Shown: positions 1-8,161, counted from the stretch's first letter. The stretch is DNA of 64,000 bases from Paludibacter sp. UBA6032 (GCA_002427885.1 DIZI01000025.1:62001-126000), one strand, 5' to 3'. Notes: generated by a model from the letters alone, not told the origin. Numbers and translations are program-made.

Positions 1-8
1 TTATGTTG

Positions 9-17
9 TACTTTTGC
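9..17 (+). promoter_or_regulatory. Promoter -7 element for argR
   Basis: TACTTTTGC matches the Bacteroidota -7 consensus TAnnTTTGC and lies 26 bases before the argR start. The -33 element would fall at or beyond the window edge, so only half of the promoter can be seen. Confidence 0.6.
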
Positions 18-42
18 CCGAAATCTAAATAATTATACATTT

Positions 43-513
43 ATGAAAAATAAGCGAAATCGGTTGCAGGTTATCACTGAAATTCTTAGGTCGAGTGTAG
101 TAAGTAGTCAGGATGAATTACTCAAAATGTTGAGCGAAAAACAATGTTTAATAACACAGGCGACTTTGTCGCGTGATTTAAAATTATTGAAGGTTGCAAA
201 AACCCCCTTGTCGAATGGTGCTTACAAATATATTTTACCATCTTACAACAAGCCTATTTTAAGTGAGGGAACTTTCAACCCTATGGTTGCACATGGTGCT
301 ATTTTAAGTTTAGAATTTTCGGGGCAGTTGGCTGTAGTTAAGACCAAACCTGGATATGCAAGCGCAATCGCCTGGGACATCGACAACAAAGCAAACCAAC
401 AGGTACTCGGAACTATTGCAGGAGACGATACAATATTAGTAATACCGCGTGAAGGAGTCAGACGTGAAGACATTTTGGAAATGATGAATGTTACTTTTTC
501 TGAAAAGGAATAA
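43..513 (+). CDS. argR: Arginine repressor ArgR
   Basis: Arginine-responsive DNA-binding regulator of arginine biosynthesis, 156 residues, the normal length of the ArgR/AhrC family. The N-terminal winged-helix domain spans about residues 8-65, with the recognition segment QATLSRDLKLL at 39-49. The C-terminal domain for arginine binding and oligomerisation carries GTIAGDDTILVI at 123-134, including the paired aspartates expected to contact arginine. It precedes a GNAT gene and argG on the same strand, and a perfect palindrome at 574-594 lies just downstream. Control of those two genes and possibly of itself is therefore likely. Family assignment is secure; the operator assignment is inference. 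Confidence 0.95.
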   Translation: MKNKRNRLQVITEILRSSVVSSQDELLKMLSEKQCLITQATLSRDLKLLKVAKTPLSNGAYKYILPSYNKPILSEGTFNPMVAHGAILSLEFSGQLAVVKTKPGYASAIAWDIDNKANQQVLGTIAGDDTILVIPREGVRREDILEMMNVTFSEKE

Positions 514-573
514 GATAATTCTCAAAAAGAAATTGTGTCGTTTATTTAGAGTTATTTATTGATATAAATGTAA

Positions 574-594
574 TTATCAATAGACTATTGATAA
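574..594. promoter_or_regulatory. Perfect palindrome, candidate ArgR operator
   Basis: TTATCAATAG, one central A, then CTATTGATAA: perfect 10-base arms between argR and the GNAT gene. ARG boxes are AT-rich palindromes of about 18 bases. No T-run follows, so it does not look like a terminator. Assignment to ArgR rests on position only, as the sequence is not the E. coli consensus. Confidence 0.45.
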
Positions 595-674
595 AATTAA
601 GGGGAATTAAAAAGTGACTGTGGAATACTTTATGAGGTTTTAGCTTTTATAAAGTGGTATTGAACTCATTCAAA

Positions 675-1253
675 ATGAATATGGATACAGAAATTGCCGT
701 TGATAAAATTACGGTAGAAATTGCTAATGAGCAATTTTTAGAATATGTGGATACGATTTTAACAACTATATCTGATGCTGCTAAAGTGCGTGGAACAGGA
801 ATTGCCAGACGATCACCCGAATATATTGAACAGAAAATCAAAGAAGGAAAAGCTATCATAGCGTTAGCCGGTAAAGAATTTGCAGGTTTTTGTTACATCG
901 AAACATGGGGCAACAAAAAATTTGTGGCTAATTCCGGGCTAATCGTTGTTGACAAATACAGAGGGAACGGACTTGCAAAAAGAATTAAACGAAAAGCATT
1001 TGAGCTTTCGCGACAACGTTATCCTGAAGCAAAGATTTTTGGATTGACAACCGGATTGGCAGTTATGAAGATTAATTCCGAACTGGGTTATAAGCCTGTA
1101 ACTTTTTCTGAACTGACTACCGATGAGGCATTTTGGAAAGGATGCCAAAGTTGTGTAAATTACGACATCTTGCAGCGTACAGACCGCAAACATTGCTTAT
1201 GTACAGGCATGTTGTATGATCCTTCAAAGGAGAAAAAAGACAAAGTTGATTAA
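675..1253 (+). CDS. GNAT-family acyltransferase in the arginine cluster
   Basis: GNAT acyl-CoA-dependent acyltransferase of about 192 residues. The acyl-CoA-binding signature is seen as V-V-D-K-Y-R-G-N-G-L-A-K-R-I-K, followed by a beta-strand/helix pair and a Cys-rich C-terminal segment (KGCQSCVNYD, then KHCLCTGML). It sits between argR and argG in the same direction. Bacteroides makes arginine through N-succinylated intermediates, so this enzyme is a candidate for the first acylation of glutamate. That is inference from context; the sequence fixes only the fold. A GTG at 654 also opens this frame, but the ATG at 675 (or 681) is preferred because the earlier residues have no family-like character. 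Confidence 0.8.
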   Translation: MNMDTEIAVDKITVEIANEQFLEYVDTILTTISDAAKVRGTGIARRSPEYIEQKIKEGKAIIALAGKEFAGFCYIETWGNKKFVANSGLIVVDKYRGNGLAKRIKRKAFELSRQRYPEAKIFGLTTGLAVMKINSELGYKPVTFSELTTDEAFWKGCQSCVNYDILQRTDRKHCLCTGMLYDPSKEKKDKVD

Positions 1254-1327
1254 AAAAATTAGTTGATCAGGTATTCAAGGGACGTATTTTTACACCCCTT
1301 TTTATCTTATATTTTAGAAATAAGAAC

Positions 1328-2527
1328 ATGAAAGAAAAAGTTGTTTTAGCATTTAGCGGAGGATTAGATACTTCTTTTTGCGCCATGTATTTAGCACAGG
1401 ACAAAAGATATGAAGTTCATACTGCTGTTGCGAATACAGGTGGATTTAGTGAGGAGGAATTGAAAATTATTGAAGATAAAGCATTCCGTCTTGGAGCAGT
1501 AAGTCATGTGGCACTTGATGTTACACAGGAATATTACGAGAAAAGTATCAAATACATGGTTTTTGGGAATGTGCTGCGTAATGGAACTTATCCGATTTCT
1601 GTCAGTTCGGAACGAATTTTTCAGGCCATTGCCATTATTAATTATGCCAAGGAAATCGGGGCGGATTATGTGGCACATGGCAGTACCGGAGCCGGAAACG
1701 ACCAGGTACGTTTCGACCTGACATTCGACGTATTAGCTCCTGAAATTAAGATTCTTACTCCTACCCGCGATATGGTTTTGACACGTGAATACGAAATCAA
1801 TTATTTGAAAGATCACGGCTTCAAAGCCGATTTCACTAAAATGGAGTATTCCATTAACAAAGGTTTGTGGGGTACCAGTATCGGTGGAAAGGAAACGCTG
1901 AAATCAGAAAAAACATTACCGGAAGAAGCCTATCCGAGTCAGGTTGAAAAACAAGGCGAAGAAACTGTAACCATTCAATTTGAAAATGGTGAAATTAGTG
2001 CTGTTAATGGTCAGAGGAATGACAATAAAGTTCTTTTGATTAATCAATTGGAAGAAATTGCAAATAAATACGGTATTGGTCGTGATATGCATATTGGCGA
2101 TACAATTATCGGTATAAAAGGGCGTGTCGGATTTGAAGCTGCCGCTCCACTCTTGATTATCAATGCCCATAAAATGCTCGAAAAGCATACGCTTACCAAG
2201 TGGCAACAATACTGGAAAGACCAACTGGGTAACTGGTATGGTATGTTTCTGCATGAAGCACAATACCTGGAACCTGTGATGCGCGATATTGAACAATTTC
2301 TCCAAAGTTCGCAACAAAATGTTACCGGGACAGTCATTATCAACCTCCGTCCATACAGTTATACGCTGGTAGGTGTTGAGAGTACTTTCGATTTAATGAA
2401 AACTGATTTTGGAGAATACGGCGAAATCAATCGTGCCTGGAGTGCAGAGGATGTGAAAGGCTTCACCAAAATTCTGGGTAATCAAATGAAAATTTATTAC
2501 AACGTTCAAAAAAGGAACGAGAAGTAA
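1328..2527 (+). CDS. argG: Argininosuccinate synthase
   Basis: Cytosolic enzyme joining citrulline and aspartate with ATP to make argininosuccinate, the second-last step of arginine synthesis. The 399 residues match the family length. The N-terminal PP-loop AFSGGLDTS (about residues 8-16) binds ATP, and HGSTGAGNDQVRFD (about 117-130) is the conserved citrulline/aspartate-binding stretch. The partner enzyme ArgH is encoded at 14177-15511, not adjacent. A strong hairpin terminator follows at 2558-2588, closing the argR-GNAT-argG unit. Confidence 0.97.
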   Translation: MKEKVVLAFSGGLDTSFCAMYLAQDKRYEVHTAVANTGGFSEEELKIIEDKAFRLGAVSHVALDVTQEYYEKSIKYMVFGNVLRNGTYPISVSSERIFQAIAIINYAKEIGADYVAHGSTGAGNDQVRFDLTFDVLAPEIKILTPTRDMVLTREYEINYLKDHGFKADFTKMEYSINKGLWGTSIGGKETLKSEKTLPEEAYPSQVEKQGEETVTIQFENGEISAVNGQRNDNKVLLINQLEEIANKYGIGRDMHIGDTIIGIKGRVGFEAAAPLLIINAHKMLEKHTLTKWQQYWKDQLGNWYGMFLHEAQYLEPVMRDIEQFLQSSQQNVTGTVIINLRPYSYTLVGVESTFDLMKTDFGEYGEINRAWSAEDVKGFTKILGNQMKIYYNVQKRNEK

Positions 2528-2557
2528 ATAGGAAGAATATGAATAAATCCCCTCTTT

Positions 2558-2588
2558 AAGCCTCTGCAAAATAAGCAGAGGCTTTTTC
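2558..2588 (+). terminator. Rho-independent terminator after argG
   Basis: Ten-base stem AAGCCTCTGC / GCAGAGGCTT with a seven-base A-rich loop and a T-run. It lies 30 bases after the argG stop codon. Confidence 0.85.
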
Positions 2589-2610
2589 ATATTATTGATA
2601 TTCAAACGGT

Positions 2611-2642
2611 TTTGATAATTAGAATAAAAATAGTACTTTTGC
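2611..2642 (+). promoter_or_regulatory. Promoter for efp
   Basis: TTTG at 2611-2614, a 19-base spacer, then TACTTTTGC at 2634-2642: a textbook Bacteroidota promoter. It is 36 bases before the efp start codon. Confidence 0.8.
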
Positions 2643-2678
2643 ACACTAAAAAAATAACATATAAATAAGATTTACTTT

Positions 2679-3245
2679 ATGATGAATGCTCAAGACATCA
2701 AAAACGGAACGTGTATCCGTATGGATGGGAAATTGTATTTTGTAGTAGAATTTCTTCATGTAAAGCCCGGAAAAGGCAATACTTTTATGCGTACCACACT
2801 TAAAGATGTAGTTGACGGCCGCGTTATTGAACGTCGATTTAATATTGGTGAAAAACTGGAAGATGTGCGTGTTGAACGTCGCCCCTATCAATTTGTTTAT
2901 AAAGAAGCCGATGATTTCATTTTCATGAATCAGGAAACATACGACCAACACCCTATCAGTAAAACCCTTATAAACGGGGTTGATTTTTTGCTTGAAGGAA
3001 TGATCGTTGAAGTAGTTTCAGATGCATCTTCTGACACTGTACTTTATGCCGATATGCCCGTTAAAGTGCAAATGAAAGTAACTTATACCGAACCGGGTAT
3101 GAAAGGAGATACTGCCACCAATACTCTCAAGCCCGCTACTGTTGAGTCAGGAGCTAGTATACGTGTTCCTCTTTTTATCACCGAAGGCGAAACTATCGAA
3201 ATCGATACACGCGATGGATCTTATCTTGGTCGCACAAAATCATAA
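2679..3245 (+). CDS. efp: Translation elongation factor P
   Basis: EF-P binds ribosomes stalled at consecutive prolines and helps peptide-bond formation. Its 188 residues show the three beta-barrel layout: the N-terminal KOW-like domain with the loop VKPGKGNTF, whose lysine (K34) is the usual tip residue; the central OB domain; and the C-terminal signature ending in IDTRDGSYLGRT. Two start codons stand in tandem (2679 and 2682) and cannot be separated here. The gene has its own promoter and terminator, so it is probably monocistronic. Confidence 0.97.
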   Translation: MMNAQDIKNGTCIRMDGKLYFVVEFLHVKPGKGNTFMRTTLKDVVDGRVIERRFNIGEKLEDVRVERRPYQFVYKEADDFIFMNQETYDQHPISKTLINGVDFLLEGMIVEVVSDASSDTVLYADMPVKVQMKVTYTEPGMKGDTATNTLKPATVESGASIRVPLFITEGETIEIDTRDGSYLGRTKS

Positions 3246-3272
3246 TTCGATAAATATTTATTTTCTAAATAT

Positions 3273-3306
3273 ATCCGACAAACAAATCTGTTTGTCGGAT
3301 TTTTTT
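3273..3306 (+). terminator. Rho-independent terminator after efp
   Basis: Perfect 11-base stem ATCCGACAAAC / GTTTGTCGGAT with a six-base loop, followed by seven Ts. Confidence 0.9.
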
Positions 3307-3341
3307 ATAAATTTGCATTCCAATTATGCAGTTAAAGGTCA

Positions 3342-3710
3342 ATGAAAAAGAGAATAAAGAGTTTTGGTTTCGCCGGACGCGGAATTTATTCCGTTATTAA
3401 ATCGGAATTCAATATGAAAATTCACATTACAATTGGAATTCTTGTATTTATCTGCGGTTTTATCTTTGATATTAGTTTCACAGAATGGATGTTGTGTTTG
3501 TTATGCTTCGGATTGGTGCTGAGTGCTGAAATGATGAACACAGCAATCGAAAATGTAGTAGATTTGGTTTCACCCAATCATCATCCTTTAGCCGGCAAAG
3601 CAAAAGATGCCGCCGCTGGGGCAGTTCTTATTTGTGCTGTAATTTCTGCTATTATTGGATTACTGATTTTTGTTCCAAAAGGCTGGAGTCTCCTGATGAC
3701 ACTTTTATAA
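3342..3710 (+). CDS. dgkA: Diacylglycerol kinase-type membrane protein (DgkA family)
   Basis: Small integral membrane kinase of 122 residues, typical for the DgkA/UndA-like family that phosphorylates diacylglycerol or undecaprenol in the cytoplasmic membrane. The diagnostic motif A-E-M-M-N-T-A-I-E-N-V-V-D is present, followed by the KAKDAAAGAV segment with the second catalytic acidic site. Three hydrophobic helices are visible (about residues 25-45, 46-65 and 92-115). The exact lipid substrate cannot be told from sequence. It begins shortly after the efp terminator and is followed by the ComF-like gene. Confidence 0.88.
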   Translation: MKKRIKSFGFAGRGIYSVIKSEFNMKIHITIGILVFICGFIFDISFTEWMLCLLCFGLVLSAEMMNTAIENVVDLVSPNHHPLAGKAKDAAAGAVLICAVISAIIGLLIFVPKGWSLLMTLL

Positions 3711-3744
3711 CAGACAATAATTTTCCTTAGAGCATTTTTCGATT

Positions 3745-4437
3745 ATGAAAAAGTTCAATCCTTTTGCAGACTTTTTTAATCTAATGTATCCCGATTTGTG
3801 CATTGTATGCGGGGAAAATCTACTGAAAAACGAGCATCACTTATGTCTCTCCTGTTTGCATGGGATTCCAAAAACCAATTACCATCTACTGGCTGATAAT
3901 CCGATCGAGAAACGTTTCTGGGGGAAAGTTCCTATTTATCGTTGCACTGCATTTTTCTTTTTCCAAAAAGGTTCTCCATTTCAAAAACTACTGCACTGTT
4001 TAAAATACAAAGGCAACAAAGAAATCGGTCAGGTACTTGGAAAATATGCAGCTGTTGATTTACTTGATTCACCTGATTTTGCATCAGTTGATGTGATTAT
4101 ACCGGTTCCACTCCATCCTAAGAAATATCAAAAACGGGGTTACAACCAAAGTGAATGGATATGCAAAGGGTTGTCCGAAATACTTGAAAAACCGGTGGAC
4201 ATTACTACTTTAATCCGTGTTCGCGAAAATACCACACAAACAAAGAAAACCGTTTTTGAACGATACTCCAACACCGAAGGGATTTTTGAATTAAGTAACA
4301 AAACAACACTTTCCGGAAAACATGTGCTGCTGGTTGACGATGTGCTGACAACCGGCTCCACGCTCGAAGCATGTATTCACGCATTAATAGAAACTGAAGA
4401 AATAAGAGTAAGCATTTTTACACTGGCTGTTGCTTAA
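3745..4437 (+). CDS. ComF-like phosphoribosyltransferase-fold protein
   Basis: ComF/GntX family protein of 230 residues. Four cysteines (19, 22, 34, 37) form an N-terminal zinc-ribbon-like site. The C-terminal type I phosphoribosyltransferase domain has the PRPP-loop signature LLVDDVLTTGSTLEAC near residue 200. Homologues include ComFC, linked to DNA uptake, and GntX; the actual reaction in Bacteroidota is not established. It lies 34 bases after the dgkA-like gene and is probably co-transcribed with it. Confidence 0.85.
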   Translation: MKKFNPFADFFNLMYPDLCIVCGENLLKNEHHLCLSCLHGIPKTNYHLLADNPIEKRFWGKVPIYRCTAFFFFQKGSPFQKLLHCLKYKGNKEIGQVLGKYAAVDLLDSPDFASVDVIIPVPLHPKKYQKRGYNQSEWICKGLSEILEKPVDITTLIRVRENTTQTKKTVFERYSNTEGIFELSNKTTLSGKHVLLVDDVLTTGSTLEACIHALIETEEIRVSIFTLAVA

Positions 4438-4740
4438 GAAAAATATCATTTAAAACATTCAGGGATTTCTTCAGTCTAAAGAAATGATAAGACATTTAAT
4501 ATTTAATCTTGCCGGAAAAACTCACAACTCAATTCTATCCGAAAAATCAGCTTTCTTTGATTAATCATCAAAATTAATGTTGTATAATTATCCTTTTTTA
4601 ATTTGATTTTTTGGATGCACATTTTTTTTTATGCTTTTTTTGAAATCAGGCTTCAGGAATAGCATTATAAACCAAAAATAAATATGTAGTTTTGCAACTC
4701 AATGCATTCCTATCTATTTTTGCATTGTACATGATGAGCT
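4438..4740. other. Intergenic region before the first TPR-HTH gene
   Basis: AT-rich with no ORF that looks like a gene. It holds TTTGGATGCACA at 4610-4621, identical to a segment of the promoter module at 6496-6507, and the -7 element at 4687-4695. Runs of T near 4621-4641 follow the shared segment. No clear terminator for the ComF-like gene was found. Confidence 0.5.
4687..4695 (+). promoter_or_regulatory. Promoter -7 element for the first TPR-HTH gene
   Basis: TAGTTTTGC matches TAnnTTTGC 45 bases before the start codon. The sister gene at 8190 has the same nine bases in an equivalent place. No convincing -33 TTTG is seen. Confidence 0.55.
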
Positions 4741-6327
4741 ATGCACTTTAATCCCCGCATATTTATACCGTTTTTTTTCCTGTGGCTAGCCGGATGTTCC
4801 CTCTTGCCCAGCGAGATGAAAATTGCCGAGCAGGTTATGGAAACTGCTCCGGACTCTGCTCTGCATCTGTTGCAAGGTATGCGTATTGATCACTCAATGT
4901 CAAGTGCCGATCGTGCCTTGTACGGATTACTCTACTTTCAGGCATTGGATAAAAACAATCTACCATTAAAGCCAGACTCATTAATAAATTTTTCTTTAAG
5001 TTATTATTCAAACAAAAAAGATAATTCACGACTTCCTTATTGCTATTTTTATAAAGCCAGAATATTTAAAATTGCTCAACGCTATGATGAAGCCACAATT
5101 TGGTATCTTAAAGCATTAGATCAACTTCAAAATAATAAAAACTATGATCTATTAGGTAAAATTTATGCTGACATGGGTGATATTTGTTCATTTCAATCGG
5201 ATTATAAAGCAGCACGAGAAAAGTACCAACTTTCAGCAGACTGCTTTAATCGGCTTGGTAAGTCAATAGATGCCGGTTACAGAATCCTTGATATTGGAAG
5301 AACGTACCATTTTGCCAAAGAATACCAAAAAGCATTACAATATTTTCGAAAAGCTCTTTCTCAAACCACTGATTCTTTATTATGCGGTTCAGCATTTCAG
5401 GAAATTGGTGTTAATTATTATTGGGCTAAACAATATGATTCAGCCCAACACTATCTTCGAGAAAGTATAAGTTATCCTTATGAAGGAAACGATTTCGCCA
5501 TTAGATGTTATAACTTGGCAGATATGTATTTTGATATTGCTCAATATGATTCAGCTTATTTATATGCTTCTAAGTCTTTAAAATATCCGGGAAATTTTTT
5601 TACAAAACGTGATTGTTACCGAATACTGGCAAATACAGCATACGTAAAAGGAGACTTTAAACAAATGGCTAAGTTTATGACTAAGTATCAGGTTTGTACT
5701 GATTCTGTTAGAAAAATTGAAATTCAAACAAAAACTTCCGTATTGGAAGATCTTCATCTGACAACAGAAGCTGCAGGTAAAACCAGACAGTATTTAACTA
5801 TATTAGGATGGATTTTACCGTTTCTGGTGACGATCAGTATTTTTATTCTTTTGCGGTTACGTAAGCGGAATAAAGGGAATGAAGAGCAACTGGAACAGGT
5901 TGAATTGCAGTTGAACGAAAAGCAAACCTTATTGAGAAACAGTTTAATGCAAAAAATTGAGGAAACAAAGGCTTTGCAAGCAAGTTCTCGCAAAAAAGCG
6001 TCTTTAGCTGAACGGGAATTGATGGATAAGGAATTATATATTATTTGCCTGCATGTAAATGATTGGGCAAAATTCAATAATTTGATGAACCATACCTTCA
6101 ATAACCTTATCAGCAAACTTGAAAGTAATTTCCCGGATATTACACACAAAGAAATAATCTGGTGCTGTTTATTTCTGTTGGATGTACCCACTCCCGAAGT
6201 CCTTTTATTACTGGAATACAAACCCGATAGTTTGTATAAACTCAAACAACGTTTGGTTCAAAAATTGAACCTGAAAAATGCAAAGGAATTGGAAAGCTTG
6301 CTCGAGAAGCTGGTTGAATCAAAATAA
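4741..6327 (+). CDS. Lipoprotein-TPR-transmembrane-HTH regulator, copy 1
   Basis: Probable membrane-bound one-component regulator, 528 residues. Visible parts in order: lipoprotein signal with lipobox LAGC (Cys19); a long TPR-like helical array to about residue 330, with repeats such as A-x-x-Y-Y-x-K-A; a single transmembrane helix at about 352-372; a coiled coil; and a C-terminal domain whose last 60 residues resemble a degenerate LuxR-type HTH (KEIIWCCLFLLDVPTPEVLLLL then YKPDSLYKLKQRL). The topology would put the TPRs in the periplasm and the HTH in the cytoplasm. It is the most divergent of three paralogues in this region. The ligand and target genes are unknown; DNA binding is inferred from weak HTH resemblance. 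Confidence 0.75.
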   Translation: MHFNPRIFIPFFFLWLAGCSLLPSEMKIAEQVMETAPDSALHLLQGMRIDHSMSSADRALYGLLYFQALDKNNLPLKPDSLINFSLSYYSNKKDNSRLPYCYFYKARIFKIAQRYDEATIWYLKALDQLQNNKNYDLLGKIYADMGDICSFQSDYKAAREKYQLSADCFNRLGKSIDAGYRILDIGRTYHFAKEYQKALQYFRKALSQTTDSLLCGSAFQEIGVNYYWAKQYDSAQHYLRESISYPYEGNDFAIRCYNLADMYFDIAQYDSAYLYASKSLKYPGNFFTKRDCYRILANTAYVKGDFKQMAKFMTKYQVCTDSVRKIEIQTKTSVLEDLHLTTEAAGKTRQYLTILGWILPFLVTISIFILLRLRKRNKGNEEQLEQVELQLNEKQTLLRNSLMQKIEETKALQASSRKKASLAERELMDKELYIICLHVNDWAKFNNLMNHTFNNLISKLESNFPDITHKEIIWCCLFLLDVPTPEVLLLLEYKPDSLYKLKQRLVQKLNLKNAKELESLLEKLVESK

Positions 6328-6406
6328 CTCCGTGAACACCGCTTTTTAATTTTCACACCCCTTCAAAACCCCTCTTTTTTCTCTTTTTTTTCAGCAAAAA
6401 AAACCT

Positions 6407-6528
6407 TGTCCAGATTTTTCCCGTCCGGATAACTCTATTCCACTCATTATCTGATAGATAAAAAATGACTTGTCCAGATTTTTTTTAGTCGAAAATTTGG
6501 ATGCACACCAGGCATTGTCTAATTTAGC
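6407..6528 (+). promoter_or_regulatory. Promoter module A with paired TGTCCAG repeats
   Basis: Two copies of TGTCCAGATTTTT start at 6407 and 6471. TTTG is at 6496-6499, followed 20 bases later by TAATTTAGC at 6520-6528, giving a plausible -33/-7 pair. The same geometry recurs at 9892-10014: repeats 64-65 bases apart, the second one 49 bases before the -7 element. It probably drives the gene at 6595 and the repeats may be activator sites. Confidence 0.6.
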
Positions 6529-6594
6529 AACAGAAAGGAAGGCTAAATTTATGTTTTCCGAAAACATTGTTCACATTTAAAAAATCCATGTAAA

Positions 6595-7020
6595 ATGAAA
6601 AAGTTTAATTTTTTGCTTTGTAGCATCTTTCTGATGCTGGTTTGTATTATTCCATTTCAAAATGTTTTTGCAGTTGATGTTCCACTTAGTAAAGATGACC
6701 CCGCTCCAGCAAGTCAGCCAAGAATAACAACATCTTTAAATTCTTATTCTTTATTGTCAACTTCAACCATTACAGAAACAGTTAATGCTGTAACCGTTGA
6801 TTTAACCGGAAATGAACTAATTCTGAATTTCTACAATCAGGTTGGTATAGTTCAAATCTCGATTGTTGATCGCAGCGGATTTATCGTTTATCAAGATGCT
6901 GTTGATACATACAGTACAGATCAACTGATTATACCAGTCGATTATTTGATTAGTGGAAAATATACAATTAATATTTCCTACGGAACAACTTCGCTGACAG
7001 GAACATTCCGGTTATACTAA
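6595..7020 (+). CDS. Small secreted DUF3244-like protein
   Basis: Exported protein of 141 residues with a signal peptide ending near VFA (about residue 26). After a Pro-rich linker, the last 70 residues form a single beta-sandwich-like module (IVQISIVDRSGFIVYQD, then LISGKYTINISYG). That module resembles both DUF3244 proteins and a T9SS type A sorting domain. It follows promoter module A and precedes the HU-like gene, inside the block of TPR-HTH regulators. It may be a regulated output or a signal for those regulators; no function is known. The DUF3244 assignment is from recall of the family pattern and is moderate. Confidence 0.6.
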   Translation: MKKFNFLLCSIFLMLVCIIPFQNVFAVDVPLSKDDPAPASQPRITTSLNSYSLLSTSTITETVNAVTVDLTGNELILNFYNQVGIVQISIVDRSGFIVYQDAVDTYSTDQLIIPVDYLISGKYTINISYGTTSLTGTFRLY

Positions 7021-7041
7021 GTTATAAACAATACATGGTGA

Positions 7042-7128
7042 TAAGCGGTACAGCCAGCATAAGTAATAATGAAAAAAAACAAATGGTCATGAACAAACCA
7101 CTTCTTATTATTTTGGCTGTACTTCTTA
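7042..7128. repeat. Imperfect inverted-repeat element, copy 1
   Basis: The left arm TAAGCGGTACAGCCAGCAT (7042-7060) is matched by an inverted right arm at 7110-7128, whose complement reads TAAGAAGTACAGCCAAAAT. About 49 bases separate them. A second element with the same core AAGCGGTACAGYCAG lies at 10143-10267. It could be a miniature mobile element, a REP-like repeat or an RNA structure. Confidence 0.5.
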
Positions 7129-7165
7129 GACACCTGGTATTTCAAACAAGATATTACATTATTTT

Positions 7166-7684
7166 ATGTCAAGAAAATTAAAAGCTTCGTTAAGAAAGAA
7201 TCAATTAACCGAATACTCAAACGACTATGTCGCTCAGATTCTGGAAAGAGGAAGCATGAACACGGAAAATATTATTGATGAATTGCTAAACGACGGGGTT
7301 GAACTGAACCGGAAGATGGCATTGGATATCATTAATAGCTTCAATGCTAAGGTCTCCGATCTGGTGCTCTCAGGTTTCAATGTAAACACAGGCTTGATTA
7401 GTATTCATCCTGTAATCAAAGGAACTTTAAATGCCGGAAAATGGAATTCCAAAATCAATACAGTTTCAGTATCCATTAGTGAGAGTTACGATTTACGACA
7501 GGCAATTTCTGAAACTTTAGTAGAGGTAAAGGATGACAACGGGGAATCCTATATTATTAACAGCCCGACAGAAATCAAAAAAATAAAAGGCTTTAAAATT
7601 GAGCCGGAAAGTGCAGATTCATCGATTGAAACTGATAACACAGCTTGTGGTATCGCATTCAGAAAGTGGTTGTTTGAACCCTGA
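7166..7684 (+). CDS. HU-like DNA-binding domain protein
   Basis: 172 residues. Residues 1-125 resemble the HU-like N-terminal domain found in many Bacteroidota proteins that continue into a DUF4469 domain: basic start, RGSMNTENIIDEL, then NTGLISIHPVIKGTLN. The expected C-terminal DUF4469 module is short or absent here, as the protein ends with an unrelated acidic stretch and RKWLFEP. Such proteins are thought to bind DNA or be nucleoid-associated, but their role is not established. It sits between the DUF3244-like gene and the second TPR-HTH gene. Confidence 0.65.
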   Translation: MSRKLKASLRKNQLTEYSNDYVAQILERGSMNTENIIDELLNDGVELNRKMALDIINSFNAKVSDLVLSGFNVNTGLISIHPVIKGTLNAGKWNSKINTVSVSISESYDLRQAISETLVEVKDDNGESYIINSPTEIKKIKGFKIEPESADSSIETDNTACGIAFRKWLFEP

Positions 7685-7792
7685 CTGTTCGTTAAAACAT
7701 TTTCACAGAAATACATAAAACAGAATTTAATAAGACCACTCAAAATAAAGAAGTTTAGTTAATCATTTTTTCATCATTAAAAATTTTTTCAT

Positions 7793-7891
7793 ATGAAAGC
7801 ACCAACAATCCGTCCGTTTTTCGAAATAGCATTTTTGCTCTTTACAAGTTATGCATTAGTTCTTTTTGTTTTGTTCGTGATATACAATTAA
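7793..7891 (+). CDS. Candidate 32-residue single-span membrane protein
   Basis: ATG-started frame of 32 codons: a short basic N-terminus (MKAPTIRPF), one hydrophobic helix of about 20 residues rich in Phe and Leu, and the ending VIYN. It lies alone between the HU-like gene and the second TPR-HTH gene. No Shine-Dalgarno is visible, which is common in Bacteroidota. It could be a real small membrane protein or chance. Confidence 0.35.
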   Translation: MKAPTIRPFFEIAFLLFTSYALVLFVLFVIYN

Positions 7892-8030
7892 TTGATCACT
7901 ATGCCGGCTTTAAATTCAGGCATTCAGGTAATATTTCATTTGTGATTGATTTAAATTAATCCTCACGAAATGAAAAGCTTGAGCTCAGCCTTGAAAGAGA
8001 AGAGATAAAGATATTCCTGTCTTTTATCCC

Positions 8031-8073
8031 GGGAAATTGGTTTTTTAGAAATTTCCCATGTGAAAATTCACAT
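8031..8073. promoter_or_regulatory. Adjacent hairpin and palindrome before TPR-HTH copy 2
   Basis: GGGAAATT (8031-8038) pairs with AATTTCCC (8050-8057). Directly after comes ATGTGAA-AA-TTCACAT (8058-8073), a palindrome with 7-base arms. Both lie 80-120 bases before the -7 element at 8153. They may be an operator or an RNA structure; no regulator is assigned. Confidence 0.4.
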
Positions 8074-8152
8074 CGGGAAAATACTGTATTCATCCATCCT
8101 TAATTCAAATTGAACATAGCTATTGATAAGCAATAAAATGGAATTATTTGTG

Positions 8153-8161
8153 TAGTTTTGC
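8153..8161 (+). promoter_or_regulatory. Promoter -7 element for TPR-HTH copy 2
   Basis: TAGTTTTGC, identical to the element before copy 1, lies 28 bases before the start codon at 8190. Confidence 0.55.

Noticed and set aside
1916..2317. Minus-strand ORFs opposite argG
   Set aside because: argG is unambiguous; these are shadow frames.
5754..6245. Minus-strand ORF of 163 codons opposite TPR-HTH copy 1
   Set aside because: Composition is Ser/Leu/Cys-rich without motifs and it overlaps the HTH end of a paralogous family that is conserved in the plus-strand frame.
7083..7181. Short plus-strand ORF (MVMNKPLLIILAVLLRH start) before the HU-like gene
   Set aside because: It overlaps the HU-like gene start and lies mostly inside the inverted repeat 7042-7128; its hydrophobic start is explained by the repeat sequence.
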